This document shows positions 23,024 to 31,953 of a DNA stretch of 36,930 nucleotides, piece after piece. The first letter of the stretch is position 1. Every line of letters starts with the position of its first letter. Location: NCBI GenBank assembly GCA_902794155.1, contig CADBGN010000015.1, positions 1 to 36,930 of the forward strand, read 5' to 3'. This DNA is from an uncultured Bacteroidia bacterium. Its GTDB lineage: Bacteria > Bacteroidota > Bacteroidia > Bacteroidales > F082. A program made the position numbers and the translations under genes. The notes beneath the pieces are model-generated. The model worked only from the letters and a program-made list of their open reading frames with translations, made no database searches and was not told the origin of the DNA.

Positions 23024-25796
23024 TTAACTCATTAAACAGATCCATCTGCACACCGTCGCCTTGGGGCTTCACAATCTCCATCGGCACATCGGCAGGGTTG
23101 ACTTTTATTTTCGATTCGTTATCGGGCGACTCAGGGGTATTCGTATCTGGATTATCCGACCCTTTGTCCCCTTTGACTGGTTCAAGAGCCTCAGTCTCAG
23201 TGGTTTCTGGTTGGAAGGGTTCCAAGAACTGCCAGCTGTCGATCTCCCTTGTCGATAAGCGCTTGCCTTTGGCTTTGTAACTCTTGATACCGATGAACTC
23301 CTCCACGTTAACCTCGTCGTCAGGGAAACTGTTGCCTGCGTCGCTGACCTTATAGCTCAACAAGAGGCGTGGCAGGGTGTCGGTGCTCATACCGAGGTAT
23401 TTCGCCTCAGGATGCTCACCGATGAACGAAGCACGTGTATTCATCTTGGTCTCGGCCTCGATGCAGAAACGTTTCAGATAATGCTTCTGCGTTTCACCTT
23501 CGATGTAGATGACGGAGAAGACCTCATCGGGGTCGAACTTTCGGATTTCCACCATGTCGTCGTCGAAGTGGGTGTTGAGGTCGAAGCCTGAAATCTTGAA
23601 CTCGCCATTCGCAAAGATTTGCAGGATCTTGTCGTCGCCTTCGAAAGCGCCAAGGTATTGTCCTCGCTTATCGACGTTGAGACGACGTACGGTGTCGTCG
23701 AACCAGATGTCGCGAGCGTTAAGCGTGGAAACACCTTCCCCGCCCTTCTTGATCTCCTTTACCTCATACTTGGTCAGCAGGTTACCACGTGTATCGCGGC
23801 CCTTCACAGCGAGGTCGGCGAACTGGTAGTCCACCGTCTTTTGTTTCTTGTTGAACAGCACCAACGTCACCTTGATGACTTCGGCTTCGCCGTTGGGATT
23901 CGACGAGAAATAGCGCACCTTCGAGCCAGGCTTGCCCTGCGTAAGGTCGTATTCCTTATCGCGGGTGACACCCTTCACGGCGAAGCGCTTCACATAGTGT
24001 GGTGCACCGTTCTTACCGTCGCGATAGACGACATTGTAAGTGGTGCGGTCGTCGTTCTTGTGGAAAACGTCTACATGAATCACCTTCTGGCCTACGAAAA
24101 GCTTGGGCTGCAACTTGACCACAGCGTATTTGCCATCCTCGTGGAAGACGATGATGTCGTCCATATCGGAGCAATCACAGACATATTCGTATGCTTCCTT
24201 GTTCTTCTCGCGCTTCAAGCCCTCACCTGTACAGACGAAGCCTTCTTCTCTATTGACATACAACTTTTCGTTGTTTGCGGCCACGGCCACGGCCGAGATA
24301 TTGTCGAAATTGCGAATCTCGGTCTTGCGTTCGCGCCCTTCACCATATTTCTCCTTGATGTGCAGGAAATAGTCAATGGTATAGTCTACAATATGGTCGA
24401 GGTTATACTTGGCCTCTTCCATCTTCTTTTCAATGTCGGCCAACTGTTCGTCGGCCTTCTTGATGTCGAACTTGGAGATCTTACGGACGGGTTTCTCGCA
24501 GAGTTTCTCCACATCTTCTCGCGTAATCTCTCGTTTCAGCAGCTTGCGGTACTTGTCGAAACGGCGCTCGATGCCTGTGAGTTGATCGTCCCAAGTCTCA
24601 TAGTTCTTGTTTTCCAACTCTTTATATATGCCTTTCTCGAAGAAAATCTTCTCCAACGAAATCCAATGCCAACTGTTTTCCAACTCCTCTATAAGGATAC
24701 GTAGCTCCCAGCTGAGCAGTTCCATGGTGCGATCGGCGCTGAGTTTCAGTATCTCGCTCACACCCATGAATGCCGGATGGTCATTGACGATGACGCAGGC
24801 ATTGGGCGAGATGGAAACCTCGCAGTCGGTGAAGGCATAAAGAGCGTCGATGGTTTGGTCAGGTGAAACGCCAGGATTGAGGTAGATGACAATTTCGCAC
24901 TGCTCGGCGGTGTTGTCATCGATTTTCTTGATCTTGATCTTGCCCTTGTCGTTGCACTTCACGATGCTCTCGATGACACTGCCCGTGGTGGTACCGTATG
25001 GAATCTCGCTGATGACCAAGGTCTTCTTGTCCTGCTGGCTGATACGTGCACGAATGCGCACCTTGCCGCCACGCAGACCGTCGTTGTAGTTGGTCACGTC
25101 CATCAGGCCACCCGTTGGGAAGTCGGGATAGAGCGTGAAAGGCTCGTCGCGGAGATAGGCAATGGAGGCGTCGATAAGTTCGTTGAAATTGTGCGGTAAG
25201 AATTTGGACGCCAGACCCACGGCGATGCCTTCGGTGCCTTGTGCCAGCAGCAGCGGGAACTTCACCGGCAGTGAAACGGGTTCGGCGTTACGGTTATCGT
25301 AGGAACGGGTCCAGTCGGTGGTCTTATGGTTGAAGACGACTTCTTTGGCAAACTTGGAGAGGCGCGCCTCGATGTAACGCGGGGCGGCGGCATCGTCGCC
25401 AGTGAGGATATTACCGAAGTTACCTTGGGTGTCGATGAGCAGGTCCTTTTGGGCGAGCTGTACGAGGGCGTCACCGATGGAGGCGTCGCCATGCGGATGG
25501 TATTTCATCGTGTTACCCACAATGTTAGCCACCTTGTTAAAACGGCCGTCGTCGAGTTCATCCATCGAATGCAGGATACGGCGTTGCACTGGCTTCAGGC
25601 CGTCCTCAATGGCAGGCACGGCACGTTCGAGGATGACATACGAGGCATAGTCGAGAAACCAGTTCTCGAACATTCCTTTCAGTGGTATCACATGGTATTC
25701 ATCCTCCTGAGCCTGAGCATCTTCCACGCCTTCCAAAGTCTCATCAATGGGCTGCTCGTCCAAGGGTTCATTTTCCGTCTTGTCTTCGATATCCAT
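23001..25796 (-). CDS. parC: DNA topoisomerase IV subunit A
   Basis: Breaks and rejoins DNA with ParE to decatenate chromosomes. 931 residues: an acidic N-terminal tail (about 1-35), the winged-helix/tower region from 38 onward, the active Tyr141 in AAAPRYIEARL, and a C-terminal beta-pinwheel region followed by an acidic, low-complexity tail (about 865-931). The quinolone-determining segment reads HGDASIGD at 102-109, so Ala105 stands where E. coli GyrA has Ser83, while Asp109 matches Asp87. A GyrA identity is less likely because the CTD lacks the GyrA-box that I would expect (I did not see it). A -7 element lies at 25816-25823. parE is not in the window. Confidence 0.88.
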   Translation of the reverse strand: MDIEDKTENEPLDEQPIDETLEGVEDAQAQEDEYHVIPLKGMFENWFLDYASYVILERAVPAIEDGLKPVQRRILHSMDELDDGRFNKVANIVGNTMKYHPHGDASIGDALVQLAQKDLLIDTQGNFGNILTGDDAAAPRYIEARLSKFAKEVVFNHKTTDWTRSYDNRNAEPVSLPVKFPLLLAQGTEGIAVGLASKFLPHNFNELIDASIAYLRDEPFTLYPDFPTGGLMDVTNYNDGLRGGKVRIRARISQQDKKTLVISEIPYGTTTGSVIESIVKCNDKGKIKIKKIDDNTAEQCEIVIYLNPGVSPDQTIDALYAFTDCEVSISPNACVIVNDHPAFMGVSEILKLSADRTMELLSWELRILIEELENSWHWISLEKIFFEKGIYKELENKNYETWDDQLTGIERRFDKYRKLLKREITREDVEKLCEKPVRKISKFDIKKADEQLADIEKKMEEAKYNLDHIVDYTIDYFLHIKEKYGEGRERKTEIRNFDNISAVAVAANNEKLYVNREEGFVCTGEGLKREKNKEAYEYVCDCSDMDDIIVFHEDGKYAVVKLQPKLFVGQKVIHVDVFHKNDDRTTYNVVYRDGKNGAPHYVKRFAVKGVTRDKEYDLTQGKPGSKVRYFSSNPNGEAEVIKVTLVLFNKKQKTVDYQFADLAVKGRDTRGNLLTKYEVKEIKKGGEGVSTLNARDIWFDDTVRRLNVDKRGQYLGAFEGDDKILQIFANGEFKISGFDLNTHFDDDMVEIRKFDPDEVFSVIYIEGETQKHYLKRFCIEAETKMNTRASFIGEHPEAKYLGMSTDTLPRLLLSYKVSDAGNSFPDDEVNVEEFIGIKSYKAKGKRLSTREIDSWQFLEPFQPETTETEALEPVKGDKGSDNPDTNTPESPDNESKIKVNPADVPMEIVKPQGDGVQMDLFNELNDETTNK

Positions 25797-25815
25797 AAGA
25801 TTTTTCTCCTGCTTG

Positions 25816-25823
25816 CAAAAATA
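25816..25823 (-). promoter_or_regulatory. putative -7 element for parC
   Basis: TATTTTTG on the minus strand, 19 bases before the parC ATG. A TTTG lies 24 bases upstream, further than the usual 19-20, so only the -7 box is supported. Confidence 0.4.
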
Positions 25824-25832
25824 GGAAAAATA

Positions 25833-27857
25833 TCACTTCCAGAACCTCAAAACCAAAATTTCTCCGAGCAAAGCCAGCAACGCAATCAACGCGAAGAGTT
25901 TCCACTGAGAGGACTGGTGCGCCATGGCATCAACAAGGTCGGCGGTGGCGAAGTCGGAGGTGTCGAACACAGCAGCCACGTTGAAACCAGCCTTCTTGAA
26001 TTGCGGCTCGATGTCATCGCGCTCAGCGAAAACCATCTTCGACTCCACACGGCTCTCGTTCCATGCCGTAACGCGGTTCAAAGTATCGTTCACGAGCAGG
26101 TTGTAAAACCCTGCTGCCGGCAGGTTGTCGTTCAGATAAAGATACACCTTACCATTGCGCACCTCGGAAGCGGGCATCAGCTCGAAGCTGCGGTCTTCGT
26201 TGGCAAAAAGGATTTGACGGTCACCTTCAAGACTCATGTCGTTCAACACCAACATCTTGTCTATCCCAATGGTATAGGACAGACGCCCCATCTTTCCACC
26301 CATAAAGGCTGCCTTGACCATTGTGGGGACAAAGAGACCATTGTCGGCAAAGTCGCTCCACTTGGAGCTGAGCCCCGTGGCCATCACGAAGGCCTGCCCC
26401 TTCCCCTCCGTCGCTGACAGCAGCAACGGGTCACCGTTTTTCAATGTCAGCAATGATGTCGGGACGCCATTGGAGCGCAACCTCAGATGACGTTTCACCT
26501 TGGGCAGGTCGGCATGTTGGGGCATGTCAAGGATCATGTCGTTGAAGAAAGCGTGATGCAAGGCCAAGTCCTCCACAGCAGTAGCATTGGTATCGGCTTC
26601 CATCAAGATTAGTCCAAGCTTTCTATACAGAAAATCGTTGCTCTTGGGGTCGCCAATCGAAGGGAACACCATCAGGCTGGCACCTTCAGAGACGGCATCC
26701 AACAAAGTCTGTTGAAGGGTCTCGTTCAGCTTCGCCGTCTCGTTGACGATGAGCAGCTGCGCTTGGGCTATCGTAGCCAAGTCAAAGCGCGAGGGCTCCA
26801 TCAAGGTATAGCGGAACTGGTCGTCATCCTCAAAAATCATGGCGCAGTTGCTCTTCTCCGTACCTAACTCTACCACAGACAGGCTGGGTTTCACGCTCAA
26901 CACGAAGTTGTAGCTGTCGTCGAAGGTGATGGGATGGTCCATCAGCGAGACGTTGCATTGCTGTTCGCCGTTGCGTTCCACCACAAACTGCATTGTGAGC
27001 TCAGCCGTGCCGTTTTTCTCCAAATCGACCGTCGTGGAAGCGGCCATATTGCCGTTCATCGTGAAGTTGACGGGCAGGCCTTTCACTTCCTTATCGCCTT
27101 GGTTGACGACGCGCACCATCAAATCATTGGTCAGGCCGGATTGCACGATGGGCGACGCCAACCACACCGAGTCAATATAAAGATTGGTCTTGAACTCGGG
27201 CACCATAGGGACGACAATCACCTGCATCGTCGTGTCGGCCTTAGCCGCCGACAAGTCGAAAGTATTGCTTTGAAAATCGGAATAGACAAACAGGGTCGAA
27301 GTCTCAAAGCCATGTTGCTTGCCCAACATCTCGAAGCGGTCGATGACTTCGCCCATTGGCGCAGGCGCGCCATCAGGGTTCATACGGTCGAGTTGGTCGA
27401 GCATCTCCTCCTGGTTCATTGGGTATTCGTTCTGAATCTCAAAGCTGTTGGTCATCAGCAGGTAACGGTTGGAGGGATTGAGTTTGTGTACCAAATCCCT
27501 TGCCGACTGTCGTGCATCCTCAATCATGGTGGTGCGTTGCGACTGTCCCTTCATGCTCATCGAATTGTCGATATAGATGCCAACGAGATTATTCTCCGCA
27601 TTGACATTCAACTGTTTCTCAGGATGATACGGAAAGGCAAAAGCCAACACCAATGCCGCGATGAACAGGCAACGCAACAACAAGGTGACGAGATATTTCA
27701 GCTTGCGCGTCTTGGCATTCTCCTGTTGTATGCTACGCAGTACAGCCGTATTGCTGAAATAAACCAGTTTATGCCGCCTAAAATTGAACAGGTGGATAAG
27801 AATGGGAATCAGCAGGGCAAGCAAGCCCCAAAGCATATTGGGATAGAGGAAACGCAT
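25833..27857 (-). CDS. BatA-like membrane protein with a VWA domain
   Basis: 674 residues. The N-terminal ~75 residues are the 'aerotolerance regulator' N-terminal domain (BatA type): helix at ~8-26, basic loop FNFRRHKLVYFSN, helix at ~55-75. A von Willebrand factor A domain follows from ~90 with the metal-binding MIDAS motif DNSMS (Asp97, Ser99, Ser101). A long extracytoplasmic beta-rich region comes next, and the last helix (about 652-672) ends FWK. The family belongs to Bacteroidota bat-type operons but also occurs alone, so 'Bat' function (MoxR-linked envelope work) is not implied. No MoxR or other bat gene is seen here. It lies 36 bases before parC and has its own -7 element. Confidence 0.85.
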   Translation of the reverse strand: MRFLYPNMLWGLLALLIPILIHLFNFRRHKLVYFSNTAVLRSIQQENAKTRKLKYLVTLLLRCLFIAALVLAFAFPYHPEKQLNVNAENNLVGIYIDNSMSMKGQSQRTTMIEDARQSARDLVHKLNPSNRYLLMTNSFEIQNEYPMNQEEMLDQLDRMNPDGAPAPMGEVIDRFEMLGKQHGFETSTLFVYSDFQSNTFDLSAAKADTTMQVIVVPMVPEFKTNLYIDSVWLASPIVQSGLTNDLMVRVVNQGDKEVKGLPVNFTMNGNMAASTTVDLEKNGTAELTMQFVVERNGEQQCNVSLMDHPITFDDSYNFVLSVKPSLSVVELGTEKSNCAMIFEDDDQFRYTLMEPSRFDLATIAQAQLLIVNETAKLNETLQQTLLDAVSEGASLMVFPSIGDPKSNDFLYRKLGLILMEADTNATAVEDLALHHAFFNDMILDMPQHADLPKVKRHLRLRSNGVPTSLLTLKNGDPLLLSATEGKGQAFVMATGLSSKWSDFADNGLFVPTMVKAAFMGGKMGRLSYTIGIDKMLVLNDMSLEGDRQILFANEDRSFELMPASEVRNGKVYLYLNDNLPAAGFYNLLVNDTLNRVTAWNESRVESKMVFAERDDIEPQFKKAGFNVAAVFDTSDFATADLVDAMAHQSSQWKLFALIALLALLGEILVLRFWK

Positions 27858-27875
27858 GACCTAAAAAACAGGCGG

Positions 27876-27883
27876 CAAAGATA
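27876..27883 (-). promoter_or_regulatory. putative -7 element for the BatA-like gene
   Basis: TATCTTTG on the minus strand matches TAnnTTTG, 18 bases before the ATG at 27857. No convincing -33 box. Confidence 0.45.
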
Positions 27884-27894
27884 CGAAATCTTTA

Positions 27895-28716
27895 TCAGTA
27901 TCCGAACAAGTTGCCGCGGTTGCTATGACGGCGACGGTCATTGGAAAAGGTAGCACAAGCATCTTTCAGTCTTGGCTTCATCGGTATGGCAATTCCCAGA
28001 CTGACCTCCAAACCTTGTGGCAAACGATAGCCGGTTATGTGATAAGCATTTACGTTGACAGCGTCGGCCGATCCTTCCTTCTCGTATGATGAATAGCTGT
28101 CGAGAAGTCCCTGATGGAAGGTCACATTGAGTTTCAATATGATATCTTGATAGCCGATGGACATCTTACTCCTTACACCTACCCCAGCAAAGGCTCCAGC
28201 ATGAATCATTGCCATGTTGGCGCTGTCGACAACCAAGGTCTCGTCAAGCTCTATTGGAGCAGTTCGGTCCAAATGGATTTGACCGACCAGACACATCCCC
28301 GCCTCTGCGCCTATCGTCACAAAGGGTTGAAAATATTGTTTCACCTTCCAAACCAACTCCAAAGGAAGTCGCAAATCCACATTGTGTGTGGCAATCGAGT
28401 AATGCACCTTCGCTCCCGAAGGCTGATGCACGTAGTTCATGTCAGTGCCTCGTTGCACATACGCCACCTCAGGCGAAAAGACAAGCGACTCACTGAGGGG
28501 AATATCCAAAAACACTCCTCCAGTCGGGGTAAAGACAAAAGACTGTGGTAATTGAATCAACGCAGGATTGTTGAAATACAACATCCTTGGCATATTCACA
28601 CCGCCTTTAATGCCCAAGGCAAGTGTCCTATTCGCAGGTCTGCTTTGCTCCATCTGAGCAAAGACTCCTGTATGACATGCCAACAAAACTCCTAAGAATA
28701 AATAAAATTTCTTCAT
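27895..28716 (-). CDS. PorT-like outer-membrane beta-barrel protein
   Basis: 273 residues from the ATG at 28716; a longer start upstream would lie inside the previous gene. Signal peptide MKKFYLFLGVLLACHTGVFAQ. The mature part alternates hydrophobic strands, with 'LGIKGGVNMPRML' near the start, 'FSPEVAYVQRG', 'IGAEAGMC' and an ending with 'LEVSLGIAIPMK'. This is the pattern of the PorT/OmpA-barrel group (outer-membrane beta-barrel, Bacteroidota). PorT itself is a T9SS factor, but this family is broad, and I call it PorT-like only. The C-terminus carries a basic tail (NDRRRHSNRGN). It lies 14 bases after the lipoprotein gene and is co-transcribed with it. Confidence 0.75.
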   Translation of the reverse strand: MKKFYLFLGVLLACHTGVFAQMEQSRPANRTLALGIKGGVNMPRMLYFNNPALIQLPQSFVFTPTGGVFLDIPLSESLVFSPEVAYVQRGTDMNYVHQPSGAKVHYSIATHNVDLRLPLELVWKVKQYFQPFVTIGAEAGMCLVGQIHLDRTAPIELDETLVVDSANMAMIHAGAFAGVGVRSKMSIGYQDIILKLNVTFHQGLLDSYSSYEKEGSADAVNVNAYHITGYRLPQGLEVSLGIAIPMKPRLKDACATFSNDRRRHSNRGNLFGY

Positions 28717-28730
28717 TTCTTCACTTTTGT

Positions 28731-29357
28731 TTATTGCCAAGGCCAATCGCATTTTTCTGCCAAGCCATCGCCATCTTTATAAAAGTAATAAGTCCCCGGA
28801 ACAGGGGCCAAATCGCCTTCTGCTTCCAAAATGACAAATACCATGCGGAAATCAGTCAGACCATTTTCCGTCCATGTACCACACATTACCACACCTCTTT
28901 TCACGTGGTTTAAATCGCCTGTCTTGTCTTCGACAAAATATACTGTGAAGTCTTTGTCATTTCCCATCACGAAGACCGTATCGGTCTTTTTCAAAGATTC
29001 TTCGTAAAGATCCATGGCCATAATCCCGTTGTGCTGATTGCTGAAACGCATGTATACAGCAGAGTCTCGCCTTGGCGTTGGTATGTCCAGATTGGTATTT
29101 ACCAACATGTTTGGATTAACAACAAAAGAGCACGAATCACCCAAACCGTCAGGGATAACGCCCTCAGTGATGCCTCCAAAAATTGTATCAAACCTGCCTT
29201 GAAGCGAGTCAGGAATCACCGAAAGAATGTCGTCAATATAGTACTCCGTCCCAACGAGAGCAATGGTTTTCCCATTGTTCTCTTTGATGCAGGAACTCAT
29301 CATGATGCCACTTGTCAACAAGAGCAAGAACACATAACAATGTTTTTTCATTTTCAT
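28731..29357 (-). CDS. lipoprotein of unknown function
   Basis: 208 residues. Signal MKMKKHCYVFLLLLTSGIMMSSCIKE has a lipobox with Cys23, so it is a lipid-anchored envelope protein. The mature domain (about 185 residues) is beta-rich with 'VGTEYYIDDILSVIPDSL' and 'PGTYYFYKDGDG' but matches no family I can name. Sequence between 40 and 75 has a long acidic loop. It sits 15 bases after the 837-residue T9SS gene and 14 before the PorT-like gene, so all three are probably one operon. Partnership with the T9SS proteins is inferred from position only. Confidence 0.78.
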   Translation of the reverse strand: MKMKKHCYVFLLLLTSGIMMSSCIKENNGKTIALVGTEYYIDDILSVIPDSLQGRFDTIFGGITEGVIPDGLGDSCSFVVNPNMLVNTNLDIPTPRRDSAVYMRFSNQHNGIMAMDLYEESLKKTDTVFVMGNDKDFTVYFVEDKTGDLNHVKRGVVMCGTWTENGLTDFRMVFVILEAEGDLAPVPGTYYFYKDGDGLAEKCDWPWQ

Positions 29358-29372
29358 TTTCCTAACGATTGA

Positions 29373-31886
29373 TTATTTAATCACCACTTTTTTGGCAATA
29401 GTGCCTTCCTTCCCACTAATCACAAAGAAATACATTCCATTGCGACTATTGAGGTTATATTCCAAGGTTTTAAATTCCGAATCACAATAGGTTTCAAAAA
29501 TGTCAAGCAAAGTGCCCAATACATCATACACCTTAACATCGACTTTTCCTTCAAAATGATTGAAAAGAAGGGTCATCTGTCCATTGTTGGGATTGGGAAC
29601 GATGTCGACATTTACGGCAGAATGGCCATTCTCTACTACATCCAAGAAGGAGGATTTGAGGTAGATTTTGCACGAATCAACACCACAACCGTTCTCTATG
29701 GTAGCAGTGAGCACTGTGAAATCGTCGTCGTGGTCGGCCACATAAACCTTACATTTACTGCAGTATTTCCCATTGAGCAATATAGGTTCGGAATCAAATT
29801 CTATAGCCCATGAAGGCTTGCTGATGCTCCAATTGCAGCTTTCCCAAACGCATTTTTGGTTGATCTCCTCAACATAGAAGTCATATTGGAAGGAGAAGAA
29901 CTCGGTGTTGGTGACCACTGCAACAGTGTCTTCGATAGCGCCAGGATTACCATACACGACCGCTCCAGGGCTGGCGCACCTTAATTTGTCAAGGTTGGGC
30001 TTATAGTGCATATCTTCAATATAGAAGGTCTTTTCCAAATAACAGCTGTCTTCGGTAAGGCCTTGGAAGGTATGTCCGGCAGGTGAAGTGTTGTCGTAAA
30101 AATACACAGTTTCATATCCAGGCCATGGAATGACTGGAACAGAGTCACACGCTCCACGTATGGTATCGCTTTCAAGAATCGATAGCGTGTTAATGGTAAT
30201 GTCATAGACGTAAGTACTGTCACAAATTTTGTCGCCAAAATAGGATGGGAACGTCCTGACCACATAATGATCAGTCTCAGTAATAGTTTCCCCCGTTATT
30301 GGCAATCTAGCCGTGTCACAAGCAATAATCGGCTCCTCCATCGAAAAGAACTCTTGGTGGAACATGAGGTTTAGGCGATATTTGAACGGACAGCCCCCAG
30401 CAGGGTCGTCGACCACAACCGAATCGATGGCATTGCCAAGGTAGTCTCTGTCGGCAATGTCCCAATGATAGTAAGGGTCTTGGTCATGAGGAACGCACAC
30501 ATATACGTTGGGGTTATAGTTGATAGGCGTCTGGAATTCGCCAACAGAGAGTTCAAGTTTGTAAACTTGCGGACAGCCATGATTGCCAATACTATCAAAG
30601 TAGGCCACATCACCGTCATGATAGTATTTGTTACCATCAAACCAAACCAGAGTATCACCGGTGCAGAGATCCCTATGGTCAAGGAGCATCGGGTTCTCAT
30701 CCCAAACAGTCAGATTAAGCCTGACGATACTGTCGCATCCCTGTCCTGTAAACAGCGTATGAGGAATGTTGGTGACAGAATGGTCAAACGTGGTGCCATA
30801 GAAGTTGTAGCTCTCGCCAAAACAGATGGCAGTGTCGATGGTCGTCTCGTCGTAAGTGGGATGTACTGTGATGGCAACGCTCACATCTTGGGAACTGTTC
30901 CAATCCACGTCCACGATATGGCAGTAATAGGTAGTTGTTCCAACATTAGGTGTCGCCACAGGATGTTGTGCCGTAGGGTTATCCAAGGTATTGTTTGGAC
31001 TCCAACTATATGTGTAATTACCCGAACCACCAGTAGGCAAGGCATGCAGTGTGGTGGAAGCACCTTGGCAAAGGTCGGTCTCGTCAGCAGCAGCCGAAGC
31101 GGTCATGCTACCCACATAGACCGTGCACTGAGGCGCGCCCACAAGCACAAGTTCTCTGAAGGAGATATCGTCCAAACCAAAATCGTTGCCGCTACCCCCT
31201 GTGTTTTGGTTTAGTATGGTAATAGTAGCCGAAGTGGCATTACCGCTATTCCAAAGCACATAAAACTGCCGCCATTCATTTATGGAGGGCGGTGCCGAAA
31301 AGATGCTACCAAGCTGAACGCCATTGATACTGAATTGAAGCTGAGCCACCTCGTGAGCCTGTCCTGCAAGGGTGCACACCCATGTAGAAAAGGCATAATC
31401 GGTGTGGGGATTAACTGTAATTTGCTCCGTCCAGACGTTGGTGTTGGGTGTTGTGGAACCGTTCACTATCATGAAGTTGCCAGTGCCGCCATTCCCCAAC
31501 CCATGGAAGTTCTCATGATGCAGGCTAGCGTCGTAATCCACATAATAGGTTCCTTCATTCCATAAATTGTTATTGTATTGATAGGAAGAAGTGAAGCCTT
31601 CATTGCCCTGATTGAAGTCACCGTTGACAACGCTTTCGGCACCAGGTGCATACCCAGAGCAAGTGTAGGTGGTAGTAACCATTGGCGAAGCAACCGTAAC
31701 AGGTCCCTCCGTGGTTGATAGTCCCGTTGCTGGGGACCATCGGTAATACATGGCTCCAGAAGCCGTCAACGTCACAGACTCACCGGGTTGTATGTTTGCC
31801 GACGACGGCGTAATAGTAACTGGTTGGGCAAAAGAGCACAGAGCATAAAAAACCAAGATGAGAACAAACAAATACCTTCCTCTCAT
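29373..31886 (-). CDS. large T9SS surface protein with Cys-paired repeats (837 aa)
   Basis: The start is the ATG at 31886 (MRGRYLFVLILV...), which leaves a signal peptide to SFAQ; upstream starts add seven odd residues. Domains in order: an Ig-like region (22-85); a carbohydrate-binding-like beta-sandwich (about 85-250) ending GGSGNDFGLDDISF; a second Ig/PKD-like region (260-345); about five degenerate Cys-paired modules (350-625), each opening with Cys and closing with a Cys such as GCDSIV or ICDSTY before 'L/I-x-L/I-T'; a Cys-rich part (640-745); and a T9SS type A sorting domain over the last ~75 residues (VDIVPNPNNGQMTL..., YDVLG, RNGMYFFVISG, VVIK). Even Cys numbers suggest disulfides. 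The neighbour at 31954-36219 has the same front domain and repeats. Predicted surface display or release; ligand unknown. Confidence 0.85.
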   Translation of the reverse strand: MRGRYLFVLILVFYALCSFAQPVTITPSSANIQPGESVTLTASGAMYYRWSPATGLSTTEGPVTVASPMVTTTYTCSGYAPGAESVVNGDFNQGNEGFTSSYQYNNNLWNEGTYYVDYDASLHHENFHGLGNGGTGNFMIVNGSTTPNTNVWTEQITVNPHTDYAFSTWVCTLAGQAHEVAQLQFSINGVQLGSIFSAPPSINEWRQFYVLWNSGNATSATITILNQNTGGSGNDFGLDDISFRELVLVGAPQCTVYVGSMTASAAADETDLCQGASTTLHALPTGGSGNYTYSWSPNNTLDNPTAQHPVATPNVGTTTYYCHIVDVDWNSSQDVSVAITVHPTYDETTIDTAICFGESYNFYGTTFDHSVTNIPHTLFTGQGCDSIVRLNLTVWDENPMLLDHRDLCTGDTLVWFDGNKYYHDGDVAYFDSIGNHGCPQVYKLELSVGEFQTPINYNPNVYVCVPHDQDPYYHWDIADRDYLGNAIDSVVVDDPAGGCPFKYRLNLMFHQEFFSMEEPIIACDTARLPITGETITETDHYVVRTFPSYFGDKICDSTYVYDITINTLSILESDTIRGACDSVPVIPWPGYETVYFYDNTSPAGHTFQGLTEDSCYLEKTFYIEDMHYKPNLDKLRCASPGAVVYGNPGAIEDTVAVVTNTEFFSFQYDFYVEEINQKCVWESCNWSISKPSWAIEFDSEPILLNGKYCSKCKVYVADHDDDFTVLTATIENGCGVDSCKIYLKSSFLDVVENGHSAVNVDIVPNPNNGQMTLLFNHFEGKVDVKVYDVLGTLLDIFETYCDSEFKTLEYNLNSRNGMYFFVISGKEGTIAKKVVIK

Positions 31887-31904
31887 AGTTATCTCACTTT
31901 GGCG

Positions 31905-31912
31905 CAAAAATA
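31905..31912 (-). promoter_or_regulatory. putative -7 element for the 837-residue gene
   Basis: TATTTTTG on the minus strand, 18 bases before the ATG at 31886 and inside the 67-base gap after the 1421-residue gene. It would let the downstream unit be transcribed apart from the larger gene. Confidence 0.45.
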
Positions 31913-31953
31913 AGACTTTTTTCTTTGTCTTCCTAATTTTGATAAAAAAAGAC

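Noticed and set aside
23619-24704. A 361-codon open frame antisense to parC
   Set aside because: Opposite-strand frame over a well-supported gene; its protein shows no recognisable domain.
25326-26417. A 363-codon open frame covering the parC/BatA-like junction on the + strand
   Set aside because: It crosses two genes on the other strand and an intergenic gap that already holds a -7 box; composition is that of a reversed reading.
25833-27857. A complete bat/MoxR operon
   Set aside because: Only the one VWA gene is present; no MoxR ATPase, DUF58 or TPR gene neighbours it.
26934-27953. A 339-codon frame antisense to the BatA-like gene
   Set aside because: Same reason: a translation without domain features over a clear gene.
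27895-28716. PorT itself (T9SS assembly factor)
   Set aside because: The barrel is in the broad PorT-like family, but no diagnostic feature of the true factor was seen and no other T9SS machinery gene is present.
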